Positions 1-8,690 of a DNA stretch of 64,000 bases are shown here, one piece after another (the stretch's first letter is position 1; each line of letters opens with the position of its first letter). The translations under genes and the position numbers were made by a program. A model generated the notes under the pieces. That model had not been told where the DNA came from and did no database searches. It worked only from the letters and a program-made list of their open reading frames with translations. The stretch is from BACL11 sp945865535 (GTDB lineage: Bacteria; Bacteroidota; Bacteroidia; Flavobacteriales; BACL11), in the NCBI GenBank assembly GCA_947502765.1, contig CANNBA010000009.1, positions 1-64,000 on the forward strand, read 5' to 3'.

Positions 1-214
1 CTGAATTAGATGTAAATAAAGAAGAAAGCATATCTACCTCTCCCGCATCCTGACTTACACTTATTGTTAAATCAGTTAAATCATTACAATCTGTATTAGC
101 TAATGAAACGGAAACTGTTGGTGAAAATGTTTGAGCGGCTACATATGTAGGGGTTACAAATGTAATAAATAACACACAAATAAAGCCTAGGCTTTGGGTA
201 ATTTTTTTTGTCAT
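1..214 (-). CDS. Secreted protein, N-terminal part only (cut by window edge)
   Basis: Starts at the CAT at 212-214 and runs off the left edge, so about 71 residues are visible. The first 25 or so residues form a clear Sec signal peptide (MTKKITQSLGFICVLFITF, ending near VAAQ). The mature part begins with short Ser/Thr/Asp-rich strands, which is typical of large secreted or surface proteins of Flavobacteriia exported by the type IX system, but no named domain can be called from this stub. A well-formed promoter lies 50-80 bases upstream. It is absent from simple ORF lists because it is truncated. Confidence 0.75.
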   Translation of the reverse strand, partial: MTKKITQSLGFICVLFITFVTPTYVAAQTFSPTVSVSLANTDCNDLTDLTISVSQDAGEVDMLSSLFTSNS

Positions 215-263
215 AATATTCCTTTTAATATGTTAACTTGTCGCTTCCAATAAATGGAATCAA

Positions 264-294
264 CAAATGTACAAGTTTATTTTTCTTCCGCAAA
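264..294 (-). promoter_or_regulatory. Bacteroidota promoter for the secreted protein
   Basis: On the minus strand TTTG (294-291) is followed by 19 bases and TACATTTG (271-264), matching the Bacteroidota sigma-A pattern TTTG-N19-TAnnTTTG. Predicted transcription start is near 257, giving a leader of about 43 bases before the start codon at 214. Confidence 0.65.
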
Positions 295-377
295 ACAATT
301 TTATACTTTATTTTTAAATTATTACATAACATGTTTTTTTAAAGTATTTAAACGCAATTTATGATCAAAAGGTTGGC

Positions 378-413
378 AAATAAAATGAACTCTGATCAGA
401 GTTCATTTTATTT
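378..413 (-). terminator. 36-bp perfect palindrome, likely terminator of tRNA-Gln
   Basis: The two 18-base halves are exact reverse complements (left half AAATAAAATGAACTCTGA), centred between 395 and 396. The palindrome lies 22 bases downstream of the tRNA on the minus strand, has A/T ends on both sides and a GC-richer core, and would fold into a hairpin ending in a U-run in either direction. It sits well beyond the secreted protein's promoter and so probably ends tRNA transcription. Confidence 0.6.
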
Positions 414-434
414 AATTTATTTTAATGAGATAAG

Positions 435-507
435 TTGCCCGACTAGGGCTCGAACCTAGACTATTCTGCACCAAAAACAGACGTGTTGCCAATTACACCA
501 TCGGGCA
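435..507 (-). tRNA. tRNA-Gln (anticodon TTG)
   Basis: Read on the minus strand, the acceptor arms TGCCCGA (507-501) and TCGGGCA (442-436) pair fully, followed by discriminator A at 435. The T-arm carries GGTTCGAGCCC, and the anticodon arm TCTGT/GCAGA encloses loop TTTTGGT, giving TTG. CCA is not encoded. The 73-base length is normal. Confidence 0.93.
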
Positions 508-650
508 TTCTTTTGAATGGTCGGCAAAAATAATAATTAAGTTATAAGTATGAAATATTTATACCATTTTTCGTTATTAAAAAAAACATATCGCAAAAAC
601 AAAACTAATTTTATAAATTCGCCAATCAATTTAAACACTAAAATTAAAAT

Positions 651-3600
651 ATGAATCAATTTAAAAAACTCAATAATTATATCGGTTGGTCTATTTTCTT
701 AATCGCATCATTTGTATATCTTTCCACTATCGAACAAACAGTTAGTTTTTGGGATTGTGGGGAGTATATTGCAACCGCTTATAAATTAGAAGTTGGACAT
801 CCTCCCGGAGCTCCATTCTTCCAATTATTTGGTAGAATATTTACCCTTTTTGCAAGTCAAGGAACTTCAGAAGTAGCCGTAGCGATAAATATATTATCAG
901 CTCTTTGCAGCTCTTTTGCTATTTTATTTTTATTCTGGACTATTACTGCATTTGGAAGAAAATTATTCTTAAATGATGAAAAAGAAATTGAATTAGGAAG
1001 AATAATTGCTGTTTTAGGAAGTGGTATAATAGGCGCATTAGCTTATACATTTTCGGATTCATTTTGGTTCTCGGCAGTTGAAGGAGAAGTGTACGCCATG
1101 TCATCCTTATTTACAGCCGTTACATTTTGGTGTATTATGAAATGGGAAGAAGAATCCGACAAGCCTCACGCAAGCAGATGGCTGGTTTTAATTGGATATT
1201 TAATTGGTTTATCAATAGGGGTTCACTTACTCTCTTTACTTACAATACCTGCAATGGGAATGATTTATTATTTTAAAAAATACAAGTATACTAAAGCTGG
1301 GGCAATCAAAGCATTTGTAGTGTCAATGGTGATGTTAGGACTTGTACAAGGAGTTATTATTCCTGGAGCCGTTAGTTTAATTTCTAAATTTGAGCTCTTT
1401 TTTGTAAATACTATCGGGCTTCCATTTAACTCTGGAACTATCATTTATTTCTTGGCAATAATCGGGGCTATTACTTACGGATTAATCTATACTAAAAAAC
1501 ATAATAAGGCTGTTTGGAATACCGCAATTTTAGGCGTAATGATGCTTTTAATTGGCTATTCATCATTTGCAATTGTAGTAATCCGTTCAAATGCAAATCC
1601 TCCTATTGATGAAAACAATCCTGAAGATGCAGTGAGCTTATTAACCTACATCAACAGGGATCAGTACGGCGACTGGCCAATTGTTTACGGACAGCATTTT
1701 AATGCAAAACTTGATACCAGAGAACCTTATATTGATGGAAATCCAATTTACGCAAAAGATGAGAAGAAAGGGGAATATGTTGTGATTGACCAACGAAAAA
1801 AATCACTACCGAACTATAGCAAGAACGATAAAATGTTATTTCCAAGAATTTGGAGTGCAACTCAAGAAAGCCATGCAGGAGGCTATGTAAACTGGGCGGG
1901 ATTAAAAAATGAAGATGTAAAACCAACATTTGGTGAAAATCTTACCTACTTTTTTAAATACCAAATTGGCTGGTCCTATTTGAGATACTTTATGTGGAAT
2001 TTTGCTGGAAGACAAAATGACTATATGAATATGGACGGAAATTCCTTAAATGGAAATTGGGAAAGTGGTATTGGCTTTCTTGATAATGCCCGATTAGGAA
2101 CTCCATCTTCTGATGTGGCGATACCAAATCATCTAGCAAATAATAAAGGCAAAAATCACTATTTCTTCTTACCTTTAATATTAGGTTTAATTGGAATGCT
2201 ATTTCACTTTAAAAAGAACAATCAAGATGCTTTATCAGTACTTTTATTCTTTTTGTTTACAGGAGCTCTCATTATCGTCTACCTAAATGTAGTCCCTTTC
2301 CAGCCAAGAGAAAGAGATTATGCTTATGTAGGTTCATTTTACGCATTTGCAATATGGATTGGATTGGGAGTATTAGGAATTTATGATTTCCTAAGTAAAA
2401 AATTAAGTTCAAAAGCAAGTGCAAGCTTAGCCACAGTTATTGCATTAGTTATTCCTACTATAATGGCTGCTGAAAACTGGGATGATCATGATAGAAGCGG
2501 AAGATTTTCAGCTCTTGAAGTTGCAAAAAATTATTTGAACTCCTGTGATAAAAATGCCATTCTATTTACCAATGGAGATAATGATACCTTCCCTCTTTGG
2601 TACGCTCAAGAAGTTGAGGGAATCAGAACAGATATTAAAGTAGTGAATTTATCACTATTTAACATGGATTGGTATATCGATCAAATGAAAAGGGCCTCTT
2701 ATGATGCTGCTCCAATTCCATCCTCATTAGAACATGATGATTATAGAACAGGCACAAGAGATTATACCCCAATTCAAGAAAGAGTTACAGAATATATTGA
2801 AGTAAAGGATGTAGTAGATTTTATAAATAGTAACAACCCAAAAGCTAAGCTAAATACTTCTGCAGGATTAAGAAATTACTGCCCTACTAAAAATTTGAAA
2901 ATTACCGTAAATAAAGAAATTGCTAAAACTTTTGTTCCTAAGGAATATCATGATCAAATTGTGAATGAAGTACAATTTAACTTAACAGGATCTGGCATCT
3001 TTAAAAATAAACTTCTGGTGTTGGATATTTTAGCAAATTTCAATTGGGAGCGCCCAGTATATTTTGCAATTACTGTTGGAAGAGATAACTATATGGGGCT
3101 TGAAAAATATTTCCAATTAGAAGGACTTGCTTATCGTTTAGTTCCTTATTCTGTTGCTTCACTAGATGGACAAACAGGAATTGTACATACCGAAAAGATG
3201 TATGAAAGATTAATGAATCAATTTAAATGGGGAGGATTAAACAATCCGGAACTTTATTTTGACGAAACAAATACTCGAATGGTTATGAATTTTACGAATA
3301 ATTATGCAAGATTAGCCGAATCCTTATATCAAAAAGGAGATACAATAAAAGCAATAGCCGTACTTGATAAATGCCTTAATGAATTTCCTCAAAAGGTTGT
3401 TAATTTTAGTTATTTCACTATTCCTATTATTGATTTATATTACAAACTAGGGCAAAACAAGAAAGGCGACCAAGTTTTAGCAACTATGATTGACAATTAT
3501 ATTACTGAAATCAAATACTTGAAAGAGTTTGATAGTGGCAGTGGACTTAGCCAAGATATTGGAATTGCCGGTCAAATATTAGGTAGCTTAGGCAGGGTTT

Positions 3601-3749
3601 TACAGATACATAAATTAGAAGATTTATCCTATAGTTACACTCAGGAAAAGGGGATTTATTATAGAGCAAAAGAGGGTAAAAAAGAGAAAATTGATTTTAA
3701 TACTTACCACATAAATACTTTTATGGATGAGTATATAAGTATTCAATAA
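651..3749 (+). CDS. DUF2723 family multi-pass membrane protein (TMEM260-like)
   Basis: A 1032-residue integral membrane protein. The N-terminal domain has WDCGE at 34-38 and GHPPGAP at 49-55, the conserved start of the DUF2723 family (PF11028) that is near-universal in Bacteroidota. About ten hydrophobic segments span residues 10-600, followed by a soluble C-terminal region (about 620-1032) with DNDTFPLWYAQE near 640 and a helical, TPR-like end. The family is related to eukaryotic TMEM260, a protein O-mannosyltransferase, so a polyprenyl-sugar-dependent glycosyltransferase role is plausible, but it is inferred. The NodB deacetylase gene follows one base after the stop, consistent with an envelope-glycan function. 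Confidence 0.85.
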   Translation: MNQFKKLNNYIGWSIFLIASFVYLSTIEQTVSFWDCGEYIATAYKLEVGHPPGAPFFQLFGRIFTLFASQGTSEVAVAINILSALCSSFAILFLFWTITAFGRKLFLNDEKEIELGRIIAVLGSGIIGALAYTFSDSFWFSAVEGEVYAMSSLFTAVTFWCIMKWEEESDKPHASRWLVLIGYLIGLSIGVHLLSLLTIPAMGMIYYFKKYKYTKAGAIKAFVVSMVMLGLVQGVIIPGAVSLISKFELFFVNTIGLPFNSGTIIYFLAIIGAITYGLIYTKKHNKAVWNTAILGVMMLLIGYSSFAIVVIRSNANPPIDENNPEDAVSLLTYINRDQYGDWPIVYGQHFNAKLDTREPYIDGNPIYAKDEKKGEYVVIDQRKKSLPNYSKNDKMLFPRIWSATQESHAGGYVNWAGLKNEDVKPTFGENLTYFFKYQIGWSYLRYFMWNFAGRQNDYMNMDGNSLNGNWESGIGFLDNARLGTPSSDVAIPNHLANNKGKNHYFFLPLILGLIGMLFHFKKNNQDALSVLLFFLFTGALIIVYLNVVPFQPRERDYAYVGSFYAFAIWIGLGVLGIYDFLSKKLSSKASASLATVIALVIPTIMAAENWDDHDRSGRFSALEVAKNYLNSCDKNAILFTNGDNDTFPLWYAQEVEGIRTDIKVVNLSLFNMDWYIDQMKRASYDAAPIPSSLEHDDYRTGTRDYTPIQERVTEYIEVKDVVDFINSNNPKAKLNTSAGLRNYCPTKNLKITVNKEIAKTFVPKEYHDQIVNEVQFNLTGSGIFKNKLLVLDILANFNWERPVYFAITVGRDNYMGLEKYFQLEGLAYRLVPYSVASLDGQTGIVHTEKMYERLMNQFKWGGLNNPELYFDETNTRMVMNFTNNYARLAESLYQKGDTIKAIAVLDKCLNEFPQKVVNFSYFTIPIIDLYYKLGQNKKGDQVLATMIDNYITEIKYLKEFDSGSGLSQDIGIAGQILGSLGRVLQIHKLEDLSYSYTQEKGIYYRAKEGKKEKIDFNTYHINTFMDEYISIQ

Positions 3750-3750
3750 T

Positions 3751-4362
3751 TTGTTTGTAAAAACACCAAAATTTATACAGAAACTCTTTCCTTCAATAAC
3801 TTGGAGAAAAGAAAATGCTCAAAATAATATATGGCTCACTTTTGATGATGGCCCTCATCCAGAAGTTACCCCTTTTATATTAAATGTATTAAAAGAGGAA
3901 CAGATAAAAGCCACTTTCTTTTTAGTGGGTGAGCAGATGGAAAAACATCCAGAATTATTTAACCAAATAATTTCAGAAGGGCATATAGTAGCAAATCATT
4001 CTTACTCACATAAAAATGGCTGGCTATCTAATAATTCAACTTATTTTAATGATATTGAAAAATGTCAAAAATTAATTCCTGAAAACAAACTCTTTAGGCC
4101 TCCATATGGTAAAATTTCTCCCTTGCAAATAAGCTACTTAAAAAAGAACTACAAAATAATACTTTGGGATGTGTTAAGCTGGGACTTTGCATTATATACT
4201 ACCCCAAAAAAAGTTAAGGAAAGTGTTTTAAAAAATACGGTATCAGGTTCAATAATAGTTTTTCATAACAATAAAAAAAGTTTTAAAAACCTACAGCCAA
4301 TTTTAAAAGAAACCATACAAGAATTAAAACAAAAAGGATTTTCTTTTTCTACTACTTGGTAG
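3751..4362 (+). CDS. Polysaccharide deacetylase, NodB domain
   Basis: A 203-residue carbohydrate esterase family 4 protein. The motifs are in order: TFDDGPH (30-36) with the catalytic base and metal Asp, HSYSH (83-87) with the metal-binding histidines, RPPYG (116-120), WDVLSWDF (139-146) and VFHN (170-173). It therefore should remove N-acetyl groups from a cell-wall or surface polysaccharide. No signal peptide is evident. The start is a TTG one base after the DUF2723 stop, implying translational coupling; no ATG precedes the NodB core in a sensible place. The 3' end overlaps the convergent methyltransferase by 11 bases. Confidence 0.85.
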   Translation: MFVKTPKFIQKLFPSITWRKENAQNNIWLTFDDGPHPEVTPFILNVLKEEQIKATFFLVGEQMEKHPELFNQIISEGHIVANHSYSHKNGWLSNNSTYFNDIEKCQKLIPENKLFRPPYGKISPLQISYLKKNYKIILWDVLSWDFALYTTPKKVKESVLKNTVSGSIIVFHNNKKSFKNLQPILKETIQELKQKGFSFSTTW

Positions 4363-5128
4363 CAATAACAAAATGATCTAAACAAGCTTGGCTAGAATCT
4401 TTGATTGAATAATCGGCGTATTCAATGCTATTGACTAGTGCTTCATTGTTATCTTGCAAACTATGTCTGTTAAATCTATTAAAAATATCATATGGGATTT
4501 GCAACATCCACTTAGGTAGCCAGTATTGCATATTCAAAATATCCCACTTAGTAATTCTTGCTACGGCTTCTTTATTTTTCTGAAAATACTCCATAACTTT
4601 TTCATTTCCGAAAACACCTTTTAACTCTACATTTGAGAAAATATTTTTAACAATATCATTCATTTGCTTAGGTGTATACTCCCTTATATGCCAAGGGCTT
4701 CTAGTTAAAGACATTAAGCTATTTGGAGTAGTCATTACCAGTTTCCCTCCTGGCTTTAAAACTCTTTTTATTTCACTTAAAAAAAATTCGTCATTTTGAA
4801 TGTGCTCAATCACCTGAAATGTTACAACAAAATCTAAACTTTCACTATCAATTTCTTTTAAAGGAGGAACCTCTGATTGAATAAAAGTAATATCATTTTC
4901 CTCTTTGAACTCTTTTGGAATATGAGGCTCGTACTTATCGATTGCAATAAATTTATCCGCAATAGGAGCTAACTCCATTATTCCATATCCTTCCCCACTA
5001 CCAATCTCAAGAACTGTTCCTTTAATTATTTTTGCAGCTTCTTTGTAGGCAATTAAATGTCTTTGAAAAACAACATTTTCTGAGGGGTCTCTTCTAGAGC
5101 TTCTTTCGGCAGTTTGTAAAATTCCCAT
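4352..5128 (-). CDS. Class I SAM-dependent methyltransferase
   Basis: The SAM-binding motif LEIGSGEGYG is followed by the acidic AIDKYEP strand and by VVTFQVIEHIQND, LKPGGKLVMTTPN: a Methyltransf_11/25-type Rossmann fold of about 258 residues. The substrate is unknown; the family is common beside envelope and quinone genes. The upstream in-frame ATG at 5149 lies inside the predicted TACATTTG promoter element (5154-5147), so the ATG at 5128 (MGILQTAERSS) is the better start. The gene is convergent with the deacetylase and codirectional with exonuclease III, but the promoter between them means it is transcribed separately. Confidence 0.82.
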   Translation of the reverse strand: MGILQTAERSSRRDPSENVVFQRHLIAYKEAAKIIKGTVLEIGSGEGYGIMELAPIADKFIAIDKYEPHIPKEFKEENDITFIQSEVPPLKEIDSESLDFVVTFQVIEHIQNDEFFLSEIKRVLKPGGKLVMTTPNSLMSLTRSPWHIREYTPKQMNDIVKNIFSNVELKGVFGNEKVMEYFQKNKEAVARITKWDILNMQYWLPKWMLQIPYDIFNRFNRHSLQDNNEALVNSIEYADYSIKDSSQACLDHFVIATK

Positions 5129-5146
5129 TTCTTTTTTTAAGGTTGG

Positions 5147-5154
5147 CAAATGTA
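5147..5154 (-). promoter_or_regulatory. -7 element of the methyltransferase promoter
   Basis: The minus strand reads TACATTTG, an exact TAnnTTTG match. A transcription start near 5141 would leave a short leader before the ATG at 5128. Confidence 0.5.
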
Positions 5155-5158
5155 TATA

Positions 5159-5920
5159 TTAATCGGATATTTCTACAAGTACTGGACAATGATCAGAATG
5201 CTTAGCTTGGGATAAAATGGAGGATCGTTTTAATTTATGTAGCAGACTCTGTGAAATCATATTGTAATCAATACGCCATCCTAAGTTTTTAACTCTTGCA
5301 TTTACTCTGTAACTCCACCAGCTATAGTTGTGTGGCTCTTTATTTAGCGCTCTGAAAGAGTCAACAAAACCACTAGAAATAAATTTACTCACCCACTCTC
5401 TTTCTTCTGGCAAAAAGCCTGAGGTATTTTTATTCGCTATAGGGTTGTGTATATCTATTGCCTCATGACAAATATTATAATCCCCTGATATTATCAAATT
5501 AGGAATGGATTTTTTAAGCTCCGAGATATAATCAAAAAACAAATCTAAAAACTCCATTTTAAAGGACTGTCTTAATGGATTGCTTCCAGAAGGGAAATAA
5601 ACACTCATCACAGAGTAGTCATCAAAATCAGCTCGAATTACTCTTCCTTCAAAATCAATTTTTTCTATACCACAGCCAATTTCAACATGATTTGGCTTTA
5701 TTTTTGACAAAATAGCCACCCCGCTATATCCTGGTTTTTCTGCTGAATTTAAAAAACAATGATAGCCTAACTTATTAAATGATGCTTCATCAAATTGCTC
5801 TGGTTTTGCTTTTATCTCTTGCAAACAAACAATATCAGCTTGTGATGCATCCATCCAAATATCCAATCCTTTGTTTAGTGCTGATCGAATACCATTTACA
5901 TTGTAGCTAAGTATTTTCAT
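5159..5920 (-). CDS. xth: Exodeoxyribonuclease III (AP endonuclease)
   Basis: A 253-residue EEP-fold nuclease of the ExoIII/ExoA family, which cleaves abasic sites and trims 3' ends in base-excision repair. SYNVNGIRSALNKG opens the protein, CLQEIKA supplies the metal-binding Glu, SGDYNICHEAIDIHNP the catalytic Asp/Asn pair, and SDHCPVLVEI at the end the catalytic Asp-His. Length is normal. Its start is two bases after the stop of the upstream coiled-coil gene, so it is the last gene of the minus-strand run beginning at 7847. Confidence 0.93.
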   Translation of the reverse strand: MKILSYNVNGIRSALNKGLDIWMDASQADIVCLQEIKAKPEQFDEASFNKLGYHCFLNSAEKPGYSGVAILSKIKPNHVEIGCGIEKIDFEGRVIRADFDDYSVMSVYFPSGSNPLRQSFKMEFLDLFFDYISELKKSIPNLIISGDYNICHEAIDIHNPIANKNTSGFLPEEREWVSKFISSGFVDSFRALNKEPHNYSWWSYRVNARVKNLGWRIDYNMISQSLLHKLKRSSILSQAKHSDHCPVLVEISD

Positions 5921-5921
5921 G

Positions 5922-6827
5922 CTACTCTAAGGAAAATATTTTTGTCCCAAGTAAAAGCCCATCCAAATATATCTCTATTAGATAATCTCCTTTTTTTAAT
6001 GGATCTCTTCTAGTAAAATCAATACTAATAGGAAGTGATTTATTCTCGTACTGCACCTTTTTTAATACAGAATACTGTTTTCCTCCATCTGCTGTGCTAA
6101 ATAATTGCTCTGTGCTTGTATTAAGTAAAATAGTTCCATCAGGATTTAAATAGCGAATATAAATATTTTTAAGACCTTGTTCTGCAATCTGATTTTGCTT
6201 AATATCAAAAGTAGTTCGAATAGTTACTACCTTAGATGCCTTTTTAGTTTCTACCTCTTTTCCACTATTTCTATAATTTAGGGCTACTATCAAAATATCC
6301 CCAATTTCTAATACCGAACCTTTATTTACTTTATCTGTCAGCTCCATATTTTGCTTATTAAGCTTGAAGTTTTTGAAATTGATATTTTTATTTTCTTGTA
6401 TCACACTGTCTTTCTCAATTGTTAAATACTTATTTATAACAAGCAATGAGTCAATATTAGATAAGTATCTTTTTGCAATCTCTTGCAATACAGCTATCTT
6501 TTTTCGAGCTTCAGTTAAATCGTCTTTGGTTCTGATTAAATTTCTTATCTCAGTAATTTGATTCTGAATTATAGAATCTTTATCCTGCAACTGATTATTC
6601 AAATCGCCATACTCGTCTAATAATTCATCATGCTCATCAATCAAATCATCCAATTCATCTCTAAGCATATTCTTTTGCTCAATGAACTGAACTTTCAAGT
6701 CCATTTGCTCTTTCATTTTATTTTTCCAAAAAAACAATGACCCAATTAATAACAGTACAATAACTCCAAAAAAAAGAATGATCTTTCTGCTAGATTTCTC
6801 CAACCAAAGAGCTTTAATTTTATTCAT
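5922..6827 (-). CDS. Membrane-anchored coiled-coil protein of unknown function
   Basis: A 301-residue protein with one N-terminal membrane helix at about 17-34 (IILFFGVIVLLLIGSLFFW), then a long heptad-rich coiled coil (about 40-165, many E/D/K/L/N) and a beta-rich C-terminal domain of about 130 residues ending in IEIYLDGLLLGTKIFSLE. This layout is widespread in Flavobacteriia, where it is often labelled loosely as a partitioning protein; nothing here supports that label. It overlaps the DUF1844 gene by 8 bases and abuts xth, so the three are probably co-transcribed. Confidence 0.75.
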   Translation of the reverse strand: MNKIKALWLEKSSRKIILFFGVIVLLLIGSLFFWKNKMKEQMDLKVQFIEQKNMLRDELDDLIDEHDELLDEYGDLNNQLQDKDSIIQNQITEIRNLIRTKDDLTEARKKIAVLQEIAKRYLSNIDSLLVINKYLTIEKDSVIQENKNINFKNFKLNKQNMELTDKVNKGSVLEIGDILIVALNYRNSGKEVETKKASKVVTIRTTFDIKQNQIAEQGLKNIYIRYLNPDGTILLNTSTEQLFSTADGGKQYSVLKKVQYENKSLPISIDFTRRDPLKKGDYLIEIYLDGLLLGTKIFSLE

Positions 6828-7122
6828 TAGCTGGTTTTTCTTGCTGGTTTTTCTCCTCTACTTTTTCAGGAGCTTTACTTTTTTCATCTACATAATTAAG
6901 CCGCAATTCCGAGAGCATTCCATTAAGCACCTTTTCAATATCTGTTCCAATATTTCCTTTAGTTTTATCCTTTAACATTTCCATCAGATCTATTGTCTGG
7001 CTTACATATTCTAAATTTCGACTTATTTTTCCTGTTGGATCGGCCATTTTGCCTAAACCTTGGATGGCGGAAGTATGAAACATGTACAACAACTGCATAA
7101 ATAATTGATCGTTTTTTTTCAT
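6820..7122 (-). CDS. DUF1844-like small protein
   Basis: 100 residues. FMQLLYMFHTSAIQGLGKM, DPTGKI, then IDLMEMLKDKTKGNI and LRLNYV reproduce the DUF1844 pattern (an LG..dP.tG..nl stretch, an ID.L.mL.eKTkGNl block, a final LR..Yv). The C-terminal 20 residues are charged and low-complexity (KAPEKVEEKNQQEKPANE). The biochemical role of DUF1844 is unknown. It is flanked at 8-base overlap and 5-base spacing by the coiled-coil and DUF4197 genes. I am fairly sure of the family, not of the function. Confidence 0.75.
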   Translation of the reverse strand: MKKNDQLFMQLLYMFHTSAIQGLGKMADPTGKISRNLEYVSQTIDLMEMLKDKTKGNIGTDIEKVLNGMLSELRLNYVDEKSKAPEKVEEKNQQEKPANE

Positions 7123-7127
7123 AATTT

Positions 7128-7847
7128 CTATTTGAATACTTTTCGCAAAATCTCTGAAACTCTCGCTTTTGGATTGTTTCTTATGTTTTTTTCTTCATTT
7201 GCAATCAAAATAAATAACCCCTCAATTGCCTGATTTGTAACATAATCTTCTAAATCAGTATTCACCTTTGTTGTTAGTGGAATTGCATTATACCTTTCCG
7301 ATAAAGTACTCCAGTATTTGGTGAGATTTACTTTCTCAATGGAGTTTTTTACAACAGGCTTAAATTTTGCATACAATTCTTTTGAAGTTTGATTTTTTAA
7401 GTAGGTTGTAGCCGCATTATCGCCTCCTTTTAGAATGGCCATGGCATCAGTAATGGTCATGTTTTTTACTGCATTAATAAAAATTTCTTTTGCAAAATTT
7501 GAGGCATCTTCAGCACCTTCATTCAAAACGTATTCAAATTTATCTACTTGCGATTGCATACCAACCTTTATTAAAGTTGTTTTCATTTTTTCAGCATCTT
7601 TTGGAAATAGAATTTTAATTAATGAATTATTATTAAAACCTCCTTCTTGTGATCCATTTGCAGCTGAATTTGTAGCTCCAACAATCAATGCTTCTTTTAG
7701 TCCCCTTACCACTTCATCTTTGGATAGAGTTGTAGGATTAATTACTTCTTGGGCCTTAGTTGCTGCATCTTTTAGTTTGTTTAAATTGATTTGAGCACTG
7801 ATGGTATTTCCCAAAAAAGCAAATGCTACTAATAATATAAATCTCAT
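7128..7847 (-). CDS. DUF4197 exported protein
   Basis: 239 residues with a short signal peptide (MRFILLVAFAFLGNTISA, cleavage before QINLNKLK). The rest is helical and contains the DUF4197 features: GLKEAL with SAANGSQ, IKILFPKDAEK, FVNAVKNMT-like IDAM stretch (ITDAMAILKGGDNAAT), YLKNQTS, and ALEGLF-like AIEGLFILIANEEKNIR, ending RVSEILRKVF. The family is periplasmic or outer-membrane associated, of unknown role, and common in marine Gammaproteobacteria and Bacteroidota. It is the first gene of the run leading to xth. Confidence 0.82.
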   Translation of the reverse strand: MRFILLVAFAFLGNTISAQINLNKLKDAATKAQEVINPTTLSKDEVVRGLKEALIVGATNSAANGSQEGGFNNNSLIKILFPKDAEKMKTTLIKVGMQSQVDKFEYVLNEGAEDASNFAKEIFINAVKNMTITDAMAILKGGDNAATTYLKNQTSKELYAKFKPVVKNSIEKVNLTKYWSTLSERYNAIPLTTKVNTDLEDYVTNQAIEGLFILIANEEKNIRNNPKARVSEILRKVFK

Positions 7848-8005
7848 AAGATATTTTTTTGCTAAAATAAGAATTAACTATAACTTAAACGGATATAGCA
7901 AAAAAATCATATATTTGATTTATGCCAATAATCTGTATATAAACGAACTTCTCTTTTACATATCTGATGATAGCACAGTTAAAATTAAATAACTCTTGAA
8001 TAACT

Positions 8006-8030
8006 AAAACCTCACTTAATGGGTGAGTCT
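8006..8030 (-). terminator. Weak hairpin in the 7848-8070 gap
   Basis: CTCAC (8011-8015) and GTGAG (8023-8027) pair around a 7-base loop, and on the minus strand the hairpin is followed by GTTTTAG. It lies downstream of the GNAT gene at 8071 and may terminate it. The same gap also holds two copies of AGTACT (8048-8053, 8061-8066). I see no gene in the gap. Confidence 0.35.
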
Positions 8031-8070
8031 TTATTATTGGACCTCTCAGTACTAAGGACGAGTACTTGTA

Positions 8071-8550
8071 TTAAAGAAGCGAATTGATATTTTCAATTTG
8101 TTTTTTTGTAAGCTTTCCATTCAACCACTCTTTACTAATTTCAGCATTATACTTTTTATAGAAATCTATTGCAGGAGTATTCCAATCTAATACTTGCCAT
8201 ATCATGCCGTTAAGATTCAACTTTTTACATATTTTGATGGTTTCTTCAAATAATTTTGACCCAATACCTTCCCTTCTATATTTTTCTTTAATTACAAAAT
8301 CTTCTAAGAATAAGAATTTACCTTTCCATGTTGAGTATCTAATCCAATAAAAGGATAGTCCTACGATTTTATTATTTTTTTCTGCAACCAAAAACCAAAA
8401 CCATGGACGATCGCCAAATCCGTCATTTTCTAAATCTTGTAATGTAATGGTTACTTCTTCTTTTGAATTTTCATAATCAGCTAGTTCTTTAATTAGCTCT
8501 AGCACTGATGGCAAGTCTTTTTTAACTCCCTTTCTAATAGTTGTTTTCAT
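8071..8550 (-). CDS. GNAT acetyltransferase, spermidine/diamine (SSAT)-like
   Basis: About 159 residues from the ATG at 8550 (MKTTIRKGVKKDLPSVLELI); the longer ORF to 8589 adds 13 residues without homology. The stretch YSTWKGKFLFLEDFVI, then YRREGIGSKLFEE (acetyl-CoA pyrophosphate loop) and VLDWNTPAIDFYKKYNAE follow the diamine/thialysine N-acetyltransferase (SSAT1/SSAT2) pattern closely. It likely acetylates a small primary amine such as a polyamine or thialysine using acetyl-CoA. The exact substrate is inferred from family resemblance. It stands alone on the minus strand. Confidence 0.82.
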   Translation of the reverse strand: MKTTIRKGVKKDLPSVLELIKELADYENSKEEVTITLQDLENDGFGDRPWFWFLVAEKNNKIVGLSFYWIRYSTWKGKFLFLEDFVIKEKYRREGIGSKLFEETIKICKKLNLNGMIWQVLDWNTPAIDFYKKYNAEISKEWLNGKLTKKQIENINSLL

Positions 8551-8619
8551 AAAGCTAAAATAACAAAAGCTGCTGTGAATTAAAAACAAAAAATCTACTA
8601 AAAAGTGAACTTCTTATTT

Positions 8620-8640
8620 TAAGAGAGCCTCCCGCTCTAT
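8620..8640 (-). terminator. Possible weak terminator after the small GNAT gene
   Basis: AGAGC (8624-8628) and GCTCT (8634-8638) pair around CTCCC. On the minus strand this is followed by a T/A-rich stretch. It lies about 50 bases beyond the stop of the gene ending at 8691. The stem is short. Confidence 0.3.
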
Positions 8641-8690
8641 AGCTTGAGTATTTTTATTATCGACTTAATAATTTTTTTAGATTTTCTTGA

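Noticed and set aside
7801..7992. 63-codon + strand ORF in the 7848-8070 gap
   Set aside because: It overlaps the DUF4197 gene start region, is A/T-driven low complexity, and has no promoter or recognisable feature.
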